A DNA stretch of 64,000 nt from Lacrimispora xylanolytica (GCF_026723765.1 NZ_CP113524.1:3085001-3149000), one strand, 5' to 3'; positions 42,311 to 50,250 are shown, numbered from the stretch's first letter. Numbers and translations are program-made. Notes: generated by a model from the sequence alone, not told the origin.

Positions 42311-43384
42311 CTAATTTGACAAATAGTTGATTATTTCATCAATTGCACTCGTAAAAGCTTCCTCATTATTCAGATTAAATACATCCTTTTTATCTAAGCT
42401 TTGTATTTTTTCCTCTACCTTGTTATGATTGATATAAACTAATCGTTCTTTATCAAATGTTTCACCTCCATATATATCATGAAAAATATTTGATAAATGA
42501 AAGCTTTGTACAGGATACTCATATCTGAATTTCAGATAATTTTTAGTAAAATCCCAGAATGATTCATCATAATCATTATAGGATAAGGAAAGCAGTGTAA
42601 CATCCACAATGATAGAATTTGATACCAAATAATTGATAATACCAAATCCATTGGGATGATCCGCATCATATTGCATGGCTCCTCCCGGGACACCAATGAT
42701 GATTATTTCCGGCTCCTCTGTGTTTTCAATTTGTTTTATATAGGAATTGAAACGGTATATTTTTTCAATATCCGGTATATTATCAAACATAAACTCTGGA
42801 AAATTATGCATACCAAAAAAGCTGCTGTATTCCTTACTTCCTATTTGAGAAACACAATACCCTCTATTTAAAAATTCCTTCCTCGCCTTAAGCTGTAATT
42901 CAAACTTATTTGTATATTCTGCTATTCCACAAACAAGAAGTATGGGCGCATTAATTTTATGTAAACGATTTTCCTTTAATTCAGGATATATTTCATGAGA
43001 AATGCAGTAGTTTTTATAAGTAGTCCCCTTTTCCTTACATTTTTGAATCAATGGTTCCTCCACTTCACTTTCCATTTCACATAAACAAATGATGTTTTTC
43101 GCTTGTTCTATGGAGTATATCATTTTCTCATACACAGCTTCAGAAAATTCTGTAAAAATAATATCAGTTGCCGATTTTATACTCTCATTAATATTTGCCG
43201 TTACCTCAATCCCCAGTGGATTCTCCTTTATTAATTCCCCAACATCCCTGTCTTCGATTCCTTGTCCTGCCAATGCCACCGGAATAATCGTTTCATAATC
43301 GTTTAACATATCTCTATATTTTATTATTTCCACATACTCCTTTTTTATTGGATAAATAACAGCTATTTTACCATTCTCTTTCAT
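42311..43384 (-). CDS. TIGR04066-like peptide maturation system protein
   Basis: A 357-residue soluble protein. From memory it matches the TIGR04066 family, always found beside CcpM-type radical SAM enzymes, whose biochemical role is not known. Visible regions are IAVIYPIKKEYVEIIKY at the start, ILLVCGIAEYTNKFELQLKA near residue 160, and IIIIGVPGGAMQYDADHPNG near 240, which look like alternating beta/alpha units and could bind a nucleotide or metal. The start shares one base with the stop of the maturase gene (TAATG) and follows CGAGGAGG, so the two are co-translated. Confidence 0.75.
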   Translation of the reverse strand: MKENGKIAVIYPIKKEYVEIIKYRDMLNDYETIIPVALAGQGIEDRDVGELIKENPLGIEVTANINESIKSATDIIFTEFSEAVYEKMIYSIEQAKNIICLCEMESEVEEPLIQKCKEKGTTYKNYCISHEIYPELKENRLHKINAPILLVCGIAEYTNKFELQLKARKEFLNRGYCVSQIGSKEYSSFFGMHNFPEFMFDNIPDIEKIYRFNSYIKQIENTEEPEIIIIGVPGGAMQYDADHPNGFGIINYLVSNSIIVDVTLLSLSYNDYDESFWDFTKNYLKFRYEYPVQSFHLSNIFHDIYGGETFDKERLVYINHNKVEEKIQSLDKKDVFNLNNEEAFTSAIDEIINYLSN

Positions 43385-44841
43385 TAAATGTCCTCCTCGA
43401 AATGATAGCCACTTTTTGCTAATACGCAAATATTCTTAAAGGTATCTATAATCGTATCTTGTAAATTACCGCAATGGTCTAACCTGTTCTTTGCACAAAG
43501 CTCTCCTCCATTATCCGCTTGAACAAAACATAACTTGCAATGAGCAATCGCCCAACAGCTCTTACATTTTTCTTCCGTTATCTTTCCAACATTTAAAAGC
43601 TTTTTGCATTGATCTAATGATAAGCCTTCCTCTATATTACCAATCACAGAACATGGAGAGGTCTCATCAATCCTCTCACAAGGATAAAAATTCCCGTCTA
43701 TATTCATAAACAGTTTTTTCCTGCCAGGAACGCAAGGACCTGATGGGTGAAAAACCTTAGGTATCCCCGTAAAATCTTGCAGCTGCTTTGCGGTCCTAAT
43801 CACTTCATTAAAACTATTTAACTGTATCCTTGTTGGAAGAGCTTTTACTCTCTTCATCTTATGTAAAAAGCACTTATATTTTTCAAATTCCATATGCTGC
43901 CTGAACTTGTCAGCCTGTTTATCAAACGCTTTTTCATCACTTAAATAATTTGTACTGTAAAAGGTAGTATTTACTTTGCTGAACTCAAACAGAGGGTCTT
44001 CTGTAAAAAACAAATCGATATCGATTACCCCATCATCTTGGGCACTTACGGAATTAAACGAGACATTTTGATTAAAATACTCTAGATACTTTTCTTTAAA
44101 ATAACACAGTTTTTCGTATATGAGTTCAAAACTACCTGTACCATTGGCAGTAACACGGGATTTATCATGAATATTTTTAGGTCCATCTAAACTTATTGTT
44201 AACAAAATCTCATTATCTGAAAAGAATTTCATTATTTCATCTGTGAGCAACACACCATTTGTTGTCAAATTAAATACTACTTTTTTTGATATAAATTTTT
44301 CCCTTGCATATTTAACACATCTTTTTATTAATTCAAACTCCAATAATGGCTCACCTCCATAAAAAGCAACATTTACTACATCACAATTCATGGAATGATT
44401 GTAAAGGAAGTCTATTCCCTTTTTTGCCAATTCAAAACTCATTCTTTTATTAGAGTGCTTCCTGTTATTATAGTAATTTCCTGTATAGGGGCAATAATCA
44501 CATCTTAGATTACAATTTTGAGTCACTTGTAAGTTAATACTCTCTATGTTCGCATCCAGTACATCTTCCAAAAGTTCAGTCATAGGATGTTGAAGCTTTT
44601 CAATACTGAACTTTTTAAAAAGACCTTGTTTCAAACTCTCTTTATAAAATTCTTTGAATTCAATATCATCTACGCTTTCTGCTTTTTCAAAAAAATTTGT
44701 CGTTTCTTTGCTGAATTTATATAAATATTCAAAGCAATTTTTACTTATTCTTTTAATCTTATTTGCATATGTATCAAACATAAAAAAATCTTGGTTGCTT
44801 ATTTGGAACAGTTGATACATAGGTTTTATCTGCTCATTCAT
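43384..44841 (-). CDS. Radical SAM/SPASM maturase for a Cys-rich peptide (CcpM-like)
   Basis: A 485-residue enzyme. The SAM-binding [4Fe-4S] cluster motif is QNCNLRCDYCPYTGNYY (Cys110, Cys114, Cys117), followed by YGGEPLLEF and TNGVLLTDE typical of the fold. The C-terminal third is a SPASM domain with about ten cysteines (from CVPGRKKLFMNIDGNFYPC to CKSCWAIAHCKLCF) for auxiliary clusters. An N-terminal region of about 90 residues probably docks the leader peptide. It resembles TIGR04068 (CcpM). I infer that it installs thioether or similar bonds in the Cys-rich peptide encoded 220 bases upstream. GAGGGGG precedes the ATG. Confidence 0.88.
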   Translation of the reverse strand: MNEQIKPMYQLFQISNQDFFMFDTYANKIKRISKNCFEYLYKFSKETTNFFEKAESVDDIEFKEFYKESLKQGLFKKFSIEKLQHPMTELLEDVLDANIESINLQVTQNCNLRCDYCPYTGNYYNNRKHSNKRMSFELAKKGIDFLYNHSMNCDVVNVAFYGGEPLLEFELIKRCVKYAREKFISKKVVFNLTTNGVLLTDEIMKFFSDNEILLTISLDGPKNIHDKSRVTANGTGSFELIYEKLCYFKEKYLEYFNQNVSFNSVSAQDDGVIDIDLFFTEDPLFEFSKVNTTFYSTNYLSDEKAFDKQADKFRQHMEFEKYKCFLHKMKRVKALPTRIQLNSFNEVIRTAKQLQDFTGIPKVFHPSGPCVPGRKKLFMNIDGNFYPCERIDETSPCSVIGNIEEGLSLDQCKKLLNVGKITEEKCKSCWAIAHCKLCFVQADNGGELCAKNRLDHCGNLQDTIIDTFKNICVLAKSGYHFEEDI

Positions 44842-44989
44842 GATTCTGCCCCCTCTTATAATCGATCATAATATATCCACATTTATTTTATAGAATCCTC
44901 GGAAGTTTCAAATTGCATACTATTTTAGATTTATACGTTCACTTTTTACCTATTAGGGGTAAATAGATAACATACTCATATGATAAGCA

Positions 44990-45015
44990 GGGAGCTAACC
45001 TTATGATCAGCCCCC
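44990..45015. promoter_or_regulatory. Stem-loop between the precursor peptide and the maturase genes
   Basis: On the minus strand GGGGGCT (45015-45009) pairs with AGCTCCC (44996-44990), with one G-U pair and a 12-base loop, about 50 bases after the peptide stop. No T run follows on this strand, so it is more likely an mRNA-stabilising or leaky element setting a high peptide-to-enzyme ratio than a full terminator. Confidence 0.4.
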
Positions 45016-45065
45016 ACTTTTTTGGTGATAATGAAAACATCTTTAATTTTCTCATAAGCCAAAGC

Positions 45066-45206
45066 CTAGAGGATAAAGATATAATGTACTACCTGGTATG
45101 ATGTACCGTATTCGTAAGCAACGCTACAGCTACATGGGCATGAACAATTTCCCATTACATAACCTCTGGTTCCGGTTGAAGCTTTTTTCATAAGCGGTTT
45201 TTTCAT
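45066..45206 (-). CDS. Cys-rich precursor peptide of the radical SAM cluster
   Basis: A 46-residue peptide. Residues 1-19 are a basic leader-like part starting MKKPLMKKASTGTRGYVMG. Residues 20-28 form the Cys-rich core NCSCPCSCS, with cysteines at 21, 23, 25 and 27. The remaining 18 residues are rich in aromatic and hydrophobic residues (three Tyr within YEYGTSY, then VVHYIFIL) and no cysteine. A strong TAGGAGG lies seven bases before the ATG. It matches the Clo7bot-like Cys-rich peptides known beside CcpM from memory. There is no GG cleavage motif. It sits between agrD and the maturase, so it is the obvious substrate. Confidence 0.8.
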   Translation of the reverse strand: MKKPLMKKASTGTRGYVMGNCSCPCSCSVAYEYGTSYQVVHYIFIL

Positions 45207-45293
45207 ATTTACACCTCCTATCTTCATTTATATTTATAAGTAATACTAATACTTTGAACACTCTATATGTATTAGCTGCTTATACGCATTCAC

Positions 45294-45437
45294 CTATTTC
45301 CTTTTTGGTCTTTTCGGTTGATGATAGATGCCCATACAATGGGGCGGCCAGCTATAGAGATTTTCAGTAATCTCTTTTCGGGCGATCTTCTCCACTACGT
45401 TTAAAACCTTCTTTTCCAATGTTTCCTTTTTCTTCAT
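45294..45437 (-). CDS. agrD: AgrD-type cyclic lactone autoinducer precursor
   Basis: A 47-residue signal precursor. The N-terminal 25 residues are an amphipathic helix (KVLNVVEKIARKEITENL). The signal part is WPPHCMGIY: Cys34 to Tyr38 would form a five-residue thiolactone ring. The tail HQPKRPKRK keeps the proline three residues after the cut site but is basic, whereas many AgrD tails are acidic. The start overlaps the agrB stop (ATGA) and follows CAGGAGG. The frame is open further upstream only inside agrB. It should be cut and cyclised by the adjacent AgrB and sensed by AgrC. Confidence 0.85.
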   Translation of the reverse strand: MKKKETLEKKVLNVVEKIARKEITENLYSWPPHCMGIYHQPKRPKRK

Positions 45438-46018
45438 ATTGTTCTTACCTCCTGTTTTATCATTTTTGCCAGGCATAATAAAAATGCACATAAGATAATA
45501 GCTATTGACATATAACCTATATACACACTTTCAATCCTTAGGAATATAAATGATACAATGACCATGGCTTCTAACAAGACCACTAATCTGGCTGCTTTTT
45601 TAGACTCCTGCAGCTCATGAACATCCATATCCATATTAGGATGATTCACCGTTCCAATTACCTCAATTAAAATAACAGAGCAGAGCAATAGTCCATACAT
45701 TATGATTGGTTTTTCAGAAAGCATTTTTGTAATTTCTATCACAGCAATGAACGTTACAGCCGTGCCAAGGTAGCACTTCCAGAACTTATCTGCATGATAT
45801 CCTCCTGTCCGTTTTCTCAGCGACAAGAAGAAACATAAAAAACAAACGGTAGGAAGAATTTGACCATAAGCCATACCTAAAAGCAACAATGTAATAACAG
45901 TTATGTAACGCTCTATTATGGTGATGACTGCATACTCATAATATTCTTCGTCAGTAGCATTTATAAGACATTCTTCTTTCAATCGTCCAACGATCCTGAT
46001 TGCTATTTTTTCAACCAT
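45434..46018 (-). CDS. agrB: AgrB-type peptide-processing membrane protease
   Basis: A 194-residue membrane protein with about five hydrophobic segments. The cysteine protease pair is in GGYHADKFWKC: His75 and Cys82, with the usual six-residue spacing. It removes the AgrD tail and closes the thiolactone ring. ATG 46018 is chosen because TAGGAGG lies upstream and a promoter is found 25-52 bases before it; the frame extends to 46126 but that part overlaps the agrC terminator. Confidence 0.9.
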   Translation of the reverse strand: MVEKIAIRIVGRLKEECLINATDEEYYEYAVITIIERYITVITLLLLGMAYGQILPTVCFLCFFLSLRKRTGGYHADKFWKCYLGTAVTFIAVIEITKMLSEKPIIMYGLLLCSVILIEVIGTVNHPNMDMDVHELQESKKAARLVVLLEAMVIVSFIFLRIESVYIGYMSIAIILCAFLLCLAKMIKQEVRTI

Positions 46019-46042
46019 ATCAAATGTACCTCCTAATTCTGC

Positions 46043-46070
46043 ATTATAAAATAATTCATAGTTTAAACAA
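46043..46070 (-). promoter_or_regulatory. Predicted promoter of agrB-agrD and the peptide cluster
   Basis: On the minus strand TTGTTT (46070-46065) and TATAAT (46048-46043) are 16 bases apart, just after the terminator that ends agrC. The -35 is weak and is part of the palindrome GTTTAAAC, as expected for an activated promoter. This may be where AgrA acts; clear AgrA direct repeats were not identified. Confidence 0.5.
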
Positions 46071-46113
46071 GTAGGTTTGCAGATACCGGACACTGGAAAG
46101 CAGAAAATGGACA

Positions 46114-46159
46114 AAAAGAGGGGCATCCTATTATACGACTTATAGAATGCCCCTCTTTT
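46114..46159 (-). terminator. Terminator overlapping the 3' end of agrC
   Basis: AAAAGAGGGGCAT (46114-46126) and ATGCCCCTCTTTT (46147-46159) pair perfectly over 13 bases. One arm lies inside the last codons of agrC. A T run follows on the minus strand. It separates agrA-agrC from agrB-agrD. Confidence 0.85.
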
Positions 46160-47465
46160 GCCCTAATGGTATTACAATGGAAAAGAGAAACTCTCTTTCC
46201 AATTCTTGTATCACATAAGAACCTCCATATTTTTCTATGGTCCTTACAATATTTATAATTCCTACCCCATGTTCCCCTTCCTCTGATATTTTTGTGGATT
46301 TTATTTCACCATCTTTATAATGAATGATATGATTAAATGTATTCTTTACTGCAATAATAATGTGATCACTCTCTTTTATAAATTTAAGTCTAATAATTCT
46401 CTTCCCACTACATTTATTGCATGCTTCAATTGCATTATTTAAAAGATTGGATAAAATAATCACGATATCTTCATCTCTGATGCCTACTTCTGCAAGGTTG
46501 TTTACCCGGAACACAAAAACAATTTTCTTTTCAGTCATTTCCTGATATTTGGTATTTAATACAGCGTTTATAATGACATGATTGGTGTTAATCAGATCAA
46601 GCTCTTTATTCAGATCACCATTAATATTTTTCACATACTTTTTCAATTCATCGTATTGCTTTTTCGCTAACAGCGATTCAATACACATAATTTGATTCTT
46701 AAATTCATGTGTTTTCCTTTTTTGACTTTCAAATTTTTCGGAGATAGAGCGATACATATTAACCTGGTTTTTCACCTGCATTTGATTGATCCTGTTATCA
46801 TTGATCTTGATTTCCCTGTCAACAATATCATTGATCAAATAAAAAACAACCATATTCATGCCAGCTGTACCAACCGCATGAACAAATAAAACATTTGCCT
46901 GCCTTTTTGTCTCCACATAATTAAAAGAGGATAACAGGGATGAAATTATTATAATAGTAAATACTGGAAAAAATAAAAATCTTAGCCATTCTGTATCTTT
47001 CAGCATATCTGTATCCTTATGGCTGAATTTCTTTCTAATAATTAGAATACATAAAAATAGTATTACTTTTCCAAGCAAAGTTACCAGATAACCTTCTAAT
47101 CCATGATATTCCATTATCTCATGATTACTGGAAAAAAATCGGCTATTTACAGAAAATGCAATAAAATCTGACATTAACATGAGCCCATCATATAAAATTG
47201 CCAATACGAAAGACTTATTATAACTTATGTTTGTATGCCAATACATGACTCCTGAAATTACAATGATATTTATGAGTTGCCTGACGATAAAATGATTGGC
47301 TAGCAGCTCTGCAAAGCAAAATCCACATAGACATAAAAAAAGCAATTGTATGCAGTTTAGACATTTTTTATCCTTGTACCTTTTCCTTCCAAAGGATTCA
47401 TAAAAAACATTGCAGCAAAATACCTCGAAAATAATGATTAGTAAATTATCAAGATAAGAATTCAT
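46140..47465 (-). CDS. agrC: AgrC-type sensor histidine kinase
   Basis: A 441-residue kinase. Six to seven membrane segments (about residues 1-215) form the peptide receptor. The linker KRKTHEFKNQIMCIESLLA carries the phosphorylated histidine near residue 253. The GHKL ATPase domain shows ILSNLLNNAIEACNKCSG and EGEHGVGIINIVRTIEKYGG. It senses the cyclic peptide made by AgrB from AgrD and phosphorylates AgrA. It begins directly after the agrA stop. Its 3' end doubles as one arm of a terminator. Confidence 0.88.
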   Translation of the reverse strand: MNSYLDNLLIIIFEVFCCNVFYESFGRKRYKDKKCLNCIQLLFLCLCGFCFAELLANHFIVRQLINIIVISGVMYWHTNISYNKSFVLAILYDGLMLMSDFIAFSVNSRFFSSNHEIMEYHGLEGYLVTLLGKVILFLCILIIRKKFSHKDTDMLKDTEWLRFLFFPVFTIIIISSLLSSFNYVETKRQANVLFVHAVGTAGMNMVVFYLINDIVDREIKINDNRINQMQVKNQVNMYRSISEKFESQKRKTHEFKNQIMCIESLLAKKQYDELKKYVKNINGDLNKELDLINTNHVIINAVLNTKYQEMTEKKIVFVFRVNNLAEVGIRDEDIVIILSNLLNNAIEACNKCSGKRIIRLKFIKESDHIIIAVKNTFNHIIHYKDGEIKSTKISEEGEHGVGIINIVRTIEKYGGSYVIQELEREFLFSIVIPLGQKRGIL

Positions 47466-48191
47466 CTATATCTCTCCCTGATACGCAATAAATGAATCTT
47501 TCACTTGTTTATAACGTGCCTTTGGTATGATTAACTCAATCCCATTGCTCAATATGGTCTTATATCGAAATACTTCATTCATGTATTTTAAATTCACAAG
47601 AAAGCTTTGATGAATTCTTAAAAAATTGTACCCCCTTAGCTCCCGTTCCAAATCATTCAATGTTTCATACATCGTGTAAATTTTCAATTTTTGTTCCATA
47701 ATGTGAAATTCCAGCTTATGTAATTTACTTTCTATGTATAAAAGCCGGTCTAAGGAAATTTCCCTTTTCGACTCATTAAAATCAAAAACCTTTTTTATAA
47801 CTGTATAGTTCATCTTATCGATAACAGCTTCCATGCATTCACTTATGGTGCTTTTAAAATTATTACTATCCTTTAATAAATAACGTATGGCATCTACTTT
47901 ATATCCTTCCAGCGTGTAGTCTACATAGGCTGTCACAAAAACAATAAATATCTCTTTACTTATGGTTCGTATTGCCTTAGCTGCTGTAACGCCATCCATC
48001 TTATTCATATTAACATCAAGGAATACAATGGTATACTTGACCATTTCAATTCCAAGCGCGATAAAATCTTCGCCAGAAGCAAAGGTATCTATTTGAAAAA
48101 TCAATCCTTTGTTCCTCATATAATCTGATATAATCTCTTTTAATTCCTGTCTGAAATAATATTCATCATCACATATAGCAATTCGAAACAT
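47466..48191 (-). CDS. agrA: AgrA-type LytTR response regulator
   Basis: A 241-residue regulator. The receiver domain begins FRIAICDDEYYFRQEL, with the phosphoacceptor Asp in YTIVFLDVNMNKMDG (about residue 59) and a conserved lysine in IRYLLKD. The C-terminal LytTR DNA-binding domain starts near residue 140 and contains DRLLYIESKLHKLEFHI and FLRIHQSFLVNLKYM. It probably activates the agrB promoter and perhaps the peptide genes. A strong AGGGGGG site precedes ATG 48191. The leader of about 115 bases contains a stable hairpin. Confidence 0.9.
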   Translation of the reverse strand: MFRIAICDDEYYFRQELKEIISDYMRNKGLIFQIDTFASGEDFIALGIEMVKYTIVFLDVNMNKMDGVTAAKAIRTISKEIFIVFVTAYVDYTLEGYKVDAIRYLLKDSNNFKSTISECMEAVIDKMNYTVIKKVFDFNESKREISLDRLLYIESKLHKLEFHIMEQKLKIYTMYETLNDLERELRGYNFLRIHQSFLVNLKYMNEVFRYKTILSNGIELIIPKARYKQVKDSFIAYQGEI

Positions 48192-48272
48192 ACGTTTACC
48201 CCCCTAAAGTTCACATATTTTTCTTTTGACCGACTAATCTTTATATATTCGAGCCTTCTTAATTGCAATATA

Positions 48273-48307
48273 AAGGCCCTAATTTCATAGATCCAAATCA
48301 GAGCCTT
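48273..48307. terminator. Hairpin in the agrA leader / after the flavin reductase gene
   Basis: AAGGCCCTAATTT (48273-48285) pairs with AAATCAGAGCCTT (48295-48307) over 13 positions, two of them G-U in RNA. It lies downstream of the predicted agrA promoter and also about 90 bases after the flavin reductase stop. It may end upstream transcription, attenuate agrA, or both. Confidence 0.5.
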
Positions 48308-48315
48308 TTGATATA

Positions 48316-48344
48316 ATATTATCATAACATTATTTAATTAGCAA
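48316..48344 (-). promoter_or_regulatory. Predicted promoter of agrA-agrC
   Basis: On the minus strand TTGCTA (48344-48339) and TAATAT (48321-48316) are 17 bases apart, about 125 bases before the agrA start codon. Confidence 0.45.
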
Positions 48345-48397
48345 ACATTACCTATGACTATCTAACCATTAAAACGGGGGCTGGAAAACACCTCTTC

Positions 48398-48970
48398 TTA
48401 GTTCTTCTTTCTCAGCTTTAGTCCATCGCGGTAAGCATCACCTACCTTCTCACCAACGGACAAGTATGACTTATTCATCCAATCGAAAGTGATCGGATGG
48501 AATTTTTCAAATGATACCTTGCCATCGTCTCCAAGAATTCGTTCATCCAGACTTACATTGACGATTTCGCCAACCAGTCTCCAGGTATCCTCATCATAGC
48601 TCTTCACTCTGCATTCAACGGCAAAAGGAAGCTCATCGATAATCGGTGCATCTACGAATTCGGACTTTGTTGTATGAAATCCGGACTTTTCAAATTTATC
48701 TCCCACTTTATTCCCTGGTGTTATACCAAGGTAATCACAGGCAGCTTCATTTTCCACATCCGCCATACTTACAACAAAGGAACCTCTGGAAAGAATTCCC
48801 TTTAACGTATTTCTCTGGGAGGCTACGGTAATCGTAATTTCTGTCTCATTGGTGATTCCGCCCCATACCGCTAACATGGCGGTGGGCTTTTCAACCCCAT
48901 CATAAGATGAAATTATTAAAACCGGCATCGGTGTGATGTATGGCTTTGCTCCGATATTTATTCTAGACAT
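48398..48970 (-). CDS. Flavin reductase family protein
   Basis: A 190-residue FMN-binding split-barrel protein (PF01613). The N-terminal KPYITPMPVLIISSYDG and NTLKGILSRGSFVVSMADVE are typical, and PIIDELPFAVECRVKSYDED follows. Relatives either reduce free flavin or act as small flavoproteins in anaerobes. ATG 48970 follows TAAGGAG; the longer frame to 49012 lacks one. It is divergent from an AraC-type regulator 210 bases away, which probably controls it. Confidence 0.88.
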   Translation of the reverse strand: MSRINIGAKPYITPMPVLIISSYDGVEKPTAMLAVWGGITNETEITITVASQRNTLKGILSRGSFVVSMADVENEAACDYLGITPGNKVGDKFEKSGFHTTKSEFVDAPIIDELPFAVECRVKSYDEDTWRLVGEIVNVSLDERILGDDGKVSFEKFHPITFDWMNKSYLSVGEKVGDAYRDGLKLRKKN

Positions 48971-49180
48971 ATTTATTCTCCTTAAATTTTGTAATAAATC
49001 ACAGTTATCCAATGCATTATGCTCTTACTTCCTTATTGCTTCCAATTTAAACTTTCTTGTTACTAACCCATCATATAGATTTTCACCCTCCAAATCAGCG
49101 CTAAATATTAACTTGAATTATGGCTTATTTTAACCTATAATCGGATTTAAGCATGTCTATTTGAAGAAAGGAACGTTGTT

Positions 49181-50125
49181 ATGTCTTGGAATTGCGATAC
49201 CGAAATCGATCAAGCGTTAGAAAAATTAGGTCAGGACTTTCCGCACCTCAATTGGGACTTTAGCCCTGATCCGTCCTCAGGAAATAACGAACTGATTTCT
49301 CATTGGTTGGGAGAGAAATCCGAGGAAGTTATGGTGTGTGCATTTAAAGGAAAGAAAATTAAGGAGCGTTTTCATCGCCAGGACTTCTTTTTCATTCATT
49401 TTGCTTACCACGGAGATTATGATGCATTAAGCGCCAACTGTAACAATCGGATCACGGTAAAAGAAGGAGACTGCTACATCGGTCAGCCCTACAGCGGCTA
49501 TGCGGCCCAACGGGATTCTGATCACGAATGTATTATTCTCGGAGTACTGATTCGTAAAGAAACCTTTTTCAGGGAATACTTAAGTGCGCTCGCAGCAGAT
49601 AGCTCCATGCTCGATTTTTTTCTGAAACCACAGAAAAACAAATATGCAGAAGAGTTCATTCATCTGGAAATTCCAGATTCTTCGCCAATCTGGCTGCTGC
49701 TGAATGTCATGATTCTTGAATATGCTCATAAAACAGAGGACACACAGAAAATATTAAAGCCTATGGTCATGTCCCTTGCAATGTATCTTTCCTATGAGTA
49801 CAAGCGCCAGCATCTACCTACTGGCACGACATTAATTGACCGTATCATGGAATATATCGAATTACACTCTGACTCTGTAACATTGAAAGAGATTGCATCC
49901 CATTTCGGATATCATCCCGTCTATATTTCCCGTCTTTTGCCGGAAAAGACAGGGAAGACCTTTTCTGCTCTGGTAACTGAATCACTTATGCGAAGAGCCA
50001 AGCTATTATTGGATCATACGGATCTTTCCATTGAAAAAATTGCTGATATGCTGGGATACAGCAATAGCAGCAATTTCTATAAGACCTTTAAACAGTATTA
50101 TGGTACTTCTCCTCGCCAGCTTTAA
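49181..50125 (+). CDS. AraC family transcriptional regulator
   Basis: A 314-residue regulator. The N-terminal region (residues 40-200) is a cupin-like sensing domain with FFFIHFAYHGDYDALSAN and VKEGDCYIGQPYSGY. The C-terminal AraC domain has both helix-turn-helix units (VTLKEIASHFGYHPVYISRL and IEKIADMLGYSNSSNFYKTF) and the family ending YYGTSPRQL. AAGAAAGGA precedes ATG 49181. Its position opposite the flavin reductase gene suggests that gene as a target. Confidence 0.9.
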   Translation: MSWNCDTEIDQALEKLGQDFPHLNWDFSPDPSSGNNELISHWLGEKSEEVMVCAFKGKKIKERFHRQDFFFIHFAYHGDYDALSANCNNRITVKEGDCYIGQPYSGYAAQRDSDHECIILGVLIRKETFFREYLSALAADSSMLDFFLKPQKNKYAEEFIHLEIPDSSPIWLLLNVMILEYAHKTEDTQKILKPMVMSLAMYLSYEYKRQHLPTGTTLIDRIMEYIELHSDSVTLKEIASHFGYHPVYISRLLPEKTGKTFSALVTESLMRRAKLLLDHTDLSIEKIADMLGYSNSSNFYKTFKQYYGTSPRQL

Positions 50126-50194
50126 TGGTCAATGTTACGGCCTTTGTAGTTAAACACGTTCTTTCCTTCTGTTCTCTATAACATCAAAAAGAGC

Positions 50195-50224
50195 ACTTTT
50201 CTATATTTCTTTAGAAAAGTGCCT
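50195..50224 (+). terminator. Terminator after the AraC gene
   Basis: GCACTTTTCT (50195-50204) and AGAAAAGTGC (50215-50224) form a ten-base perfect stem, followed on the plus strand by a short CTTT. Confidence 0.65.
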
Positions 50225-50250
50225 TTAATAGTGCATTCTTATTAAATTTG

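Noticed and set aside
45003-45101. A 32-codon plus-strand frame (MISPHFFGDN...) with an AGGGAG eight bases upstream, antisense to the 3' end of the Cys-rich peptide gene.
   Set aside because: It has no family features, its codons are AT-driven, and it overlaps the clear precursor gene on the other strand. A chance frame is more likely than a second peptide.
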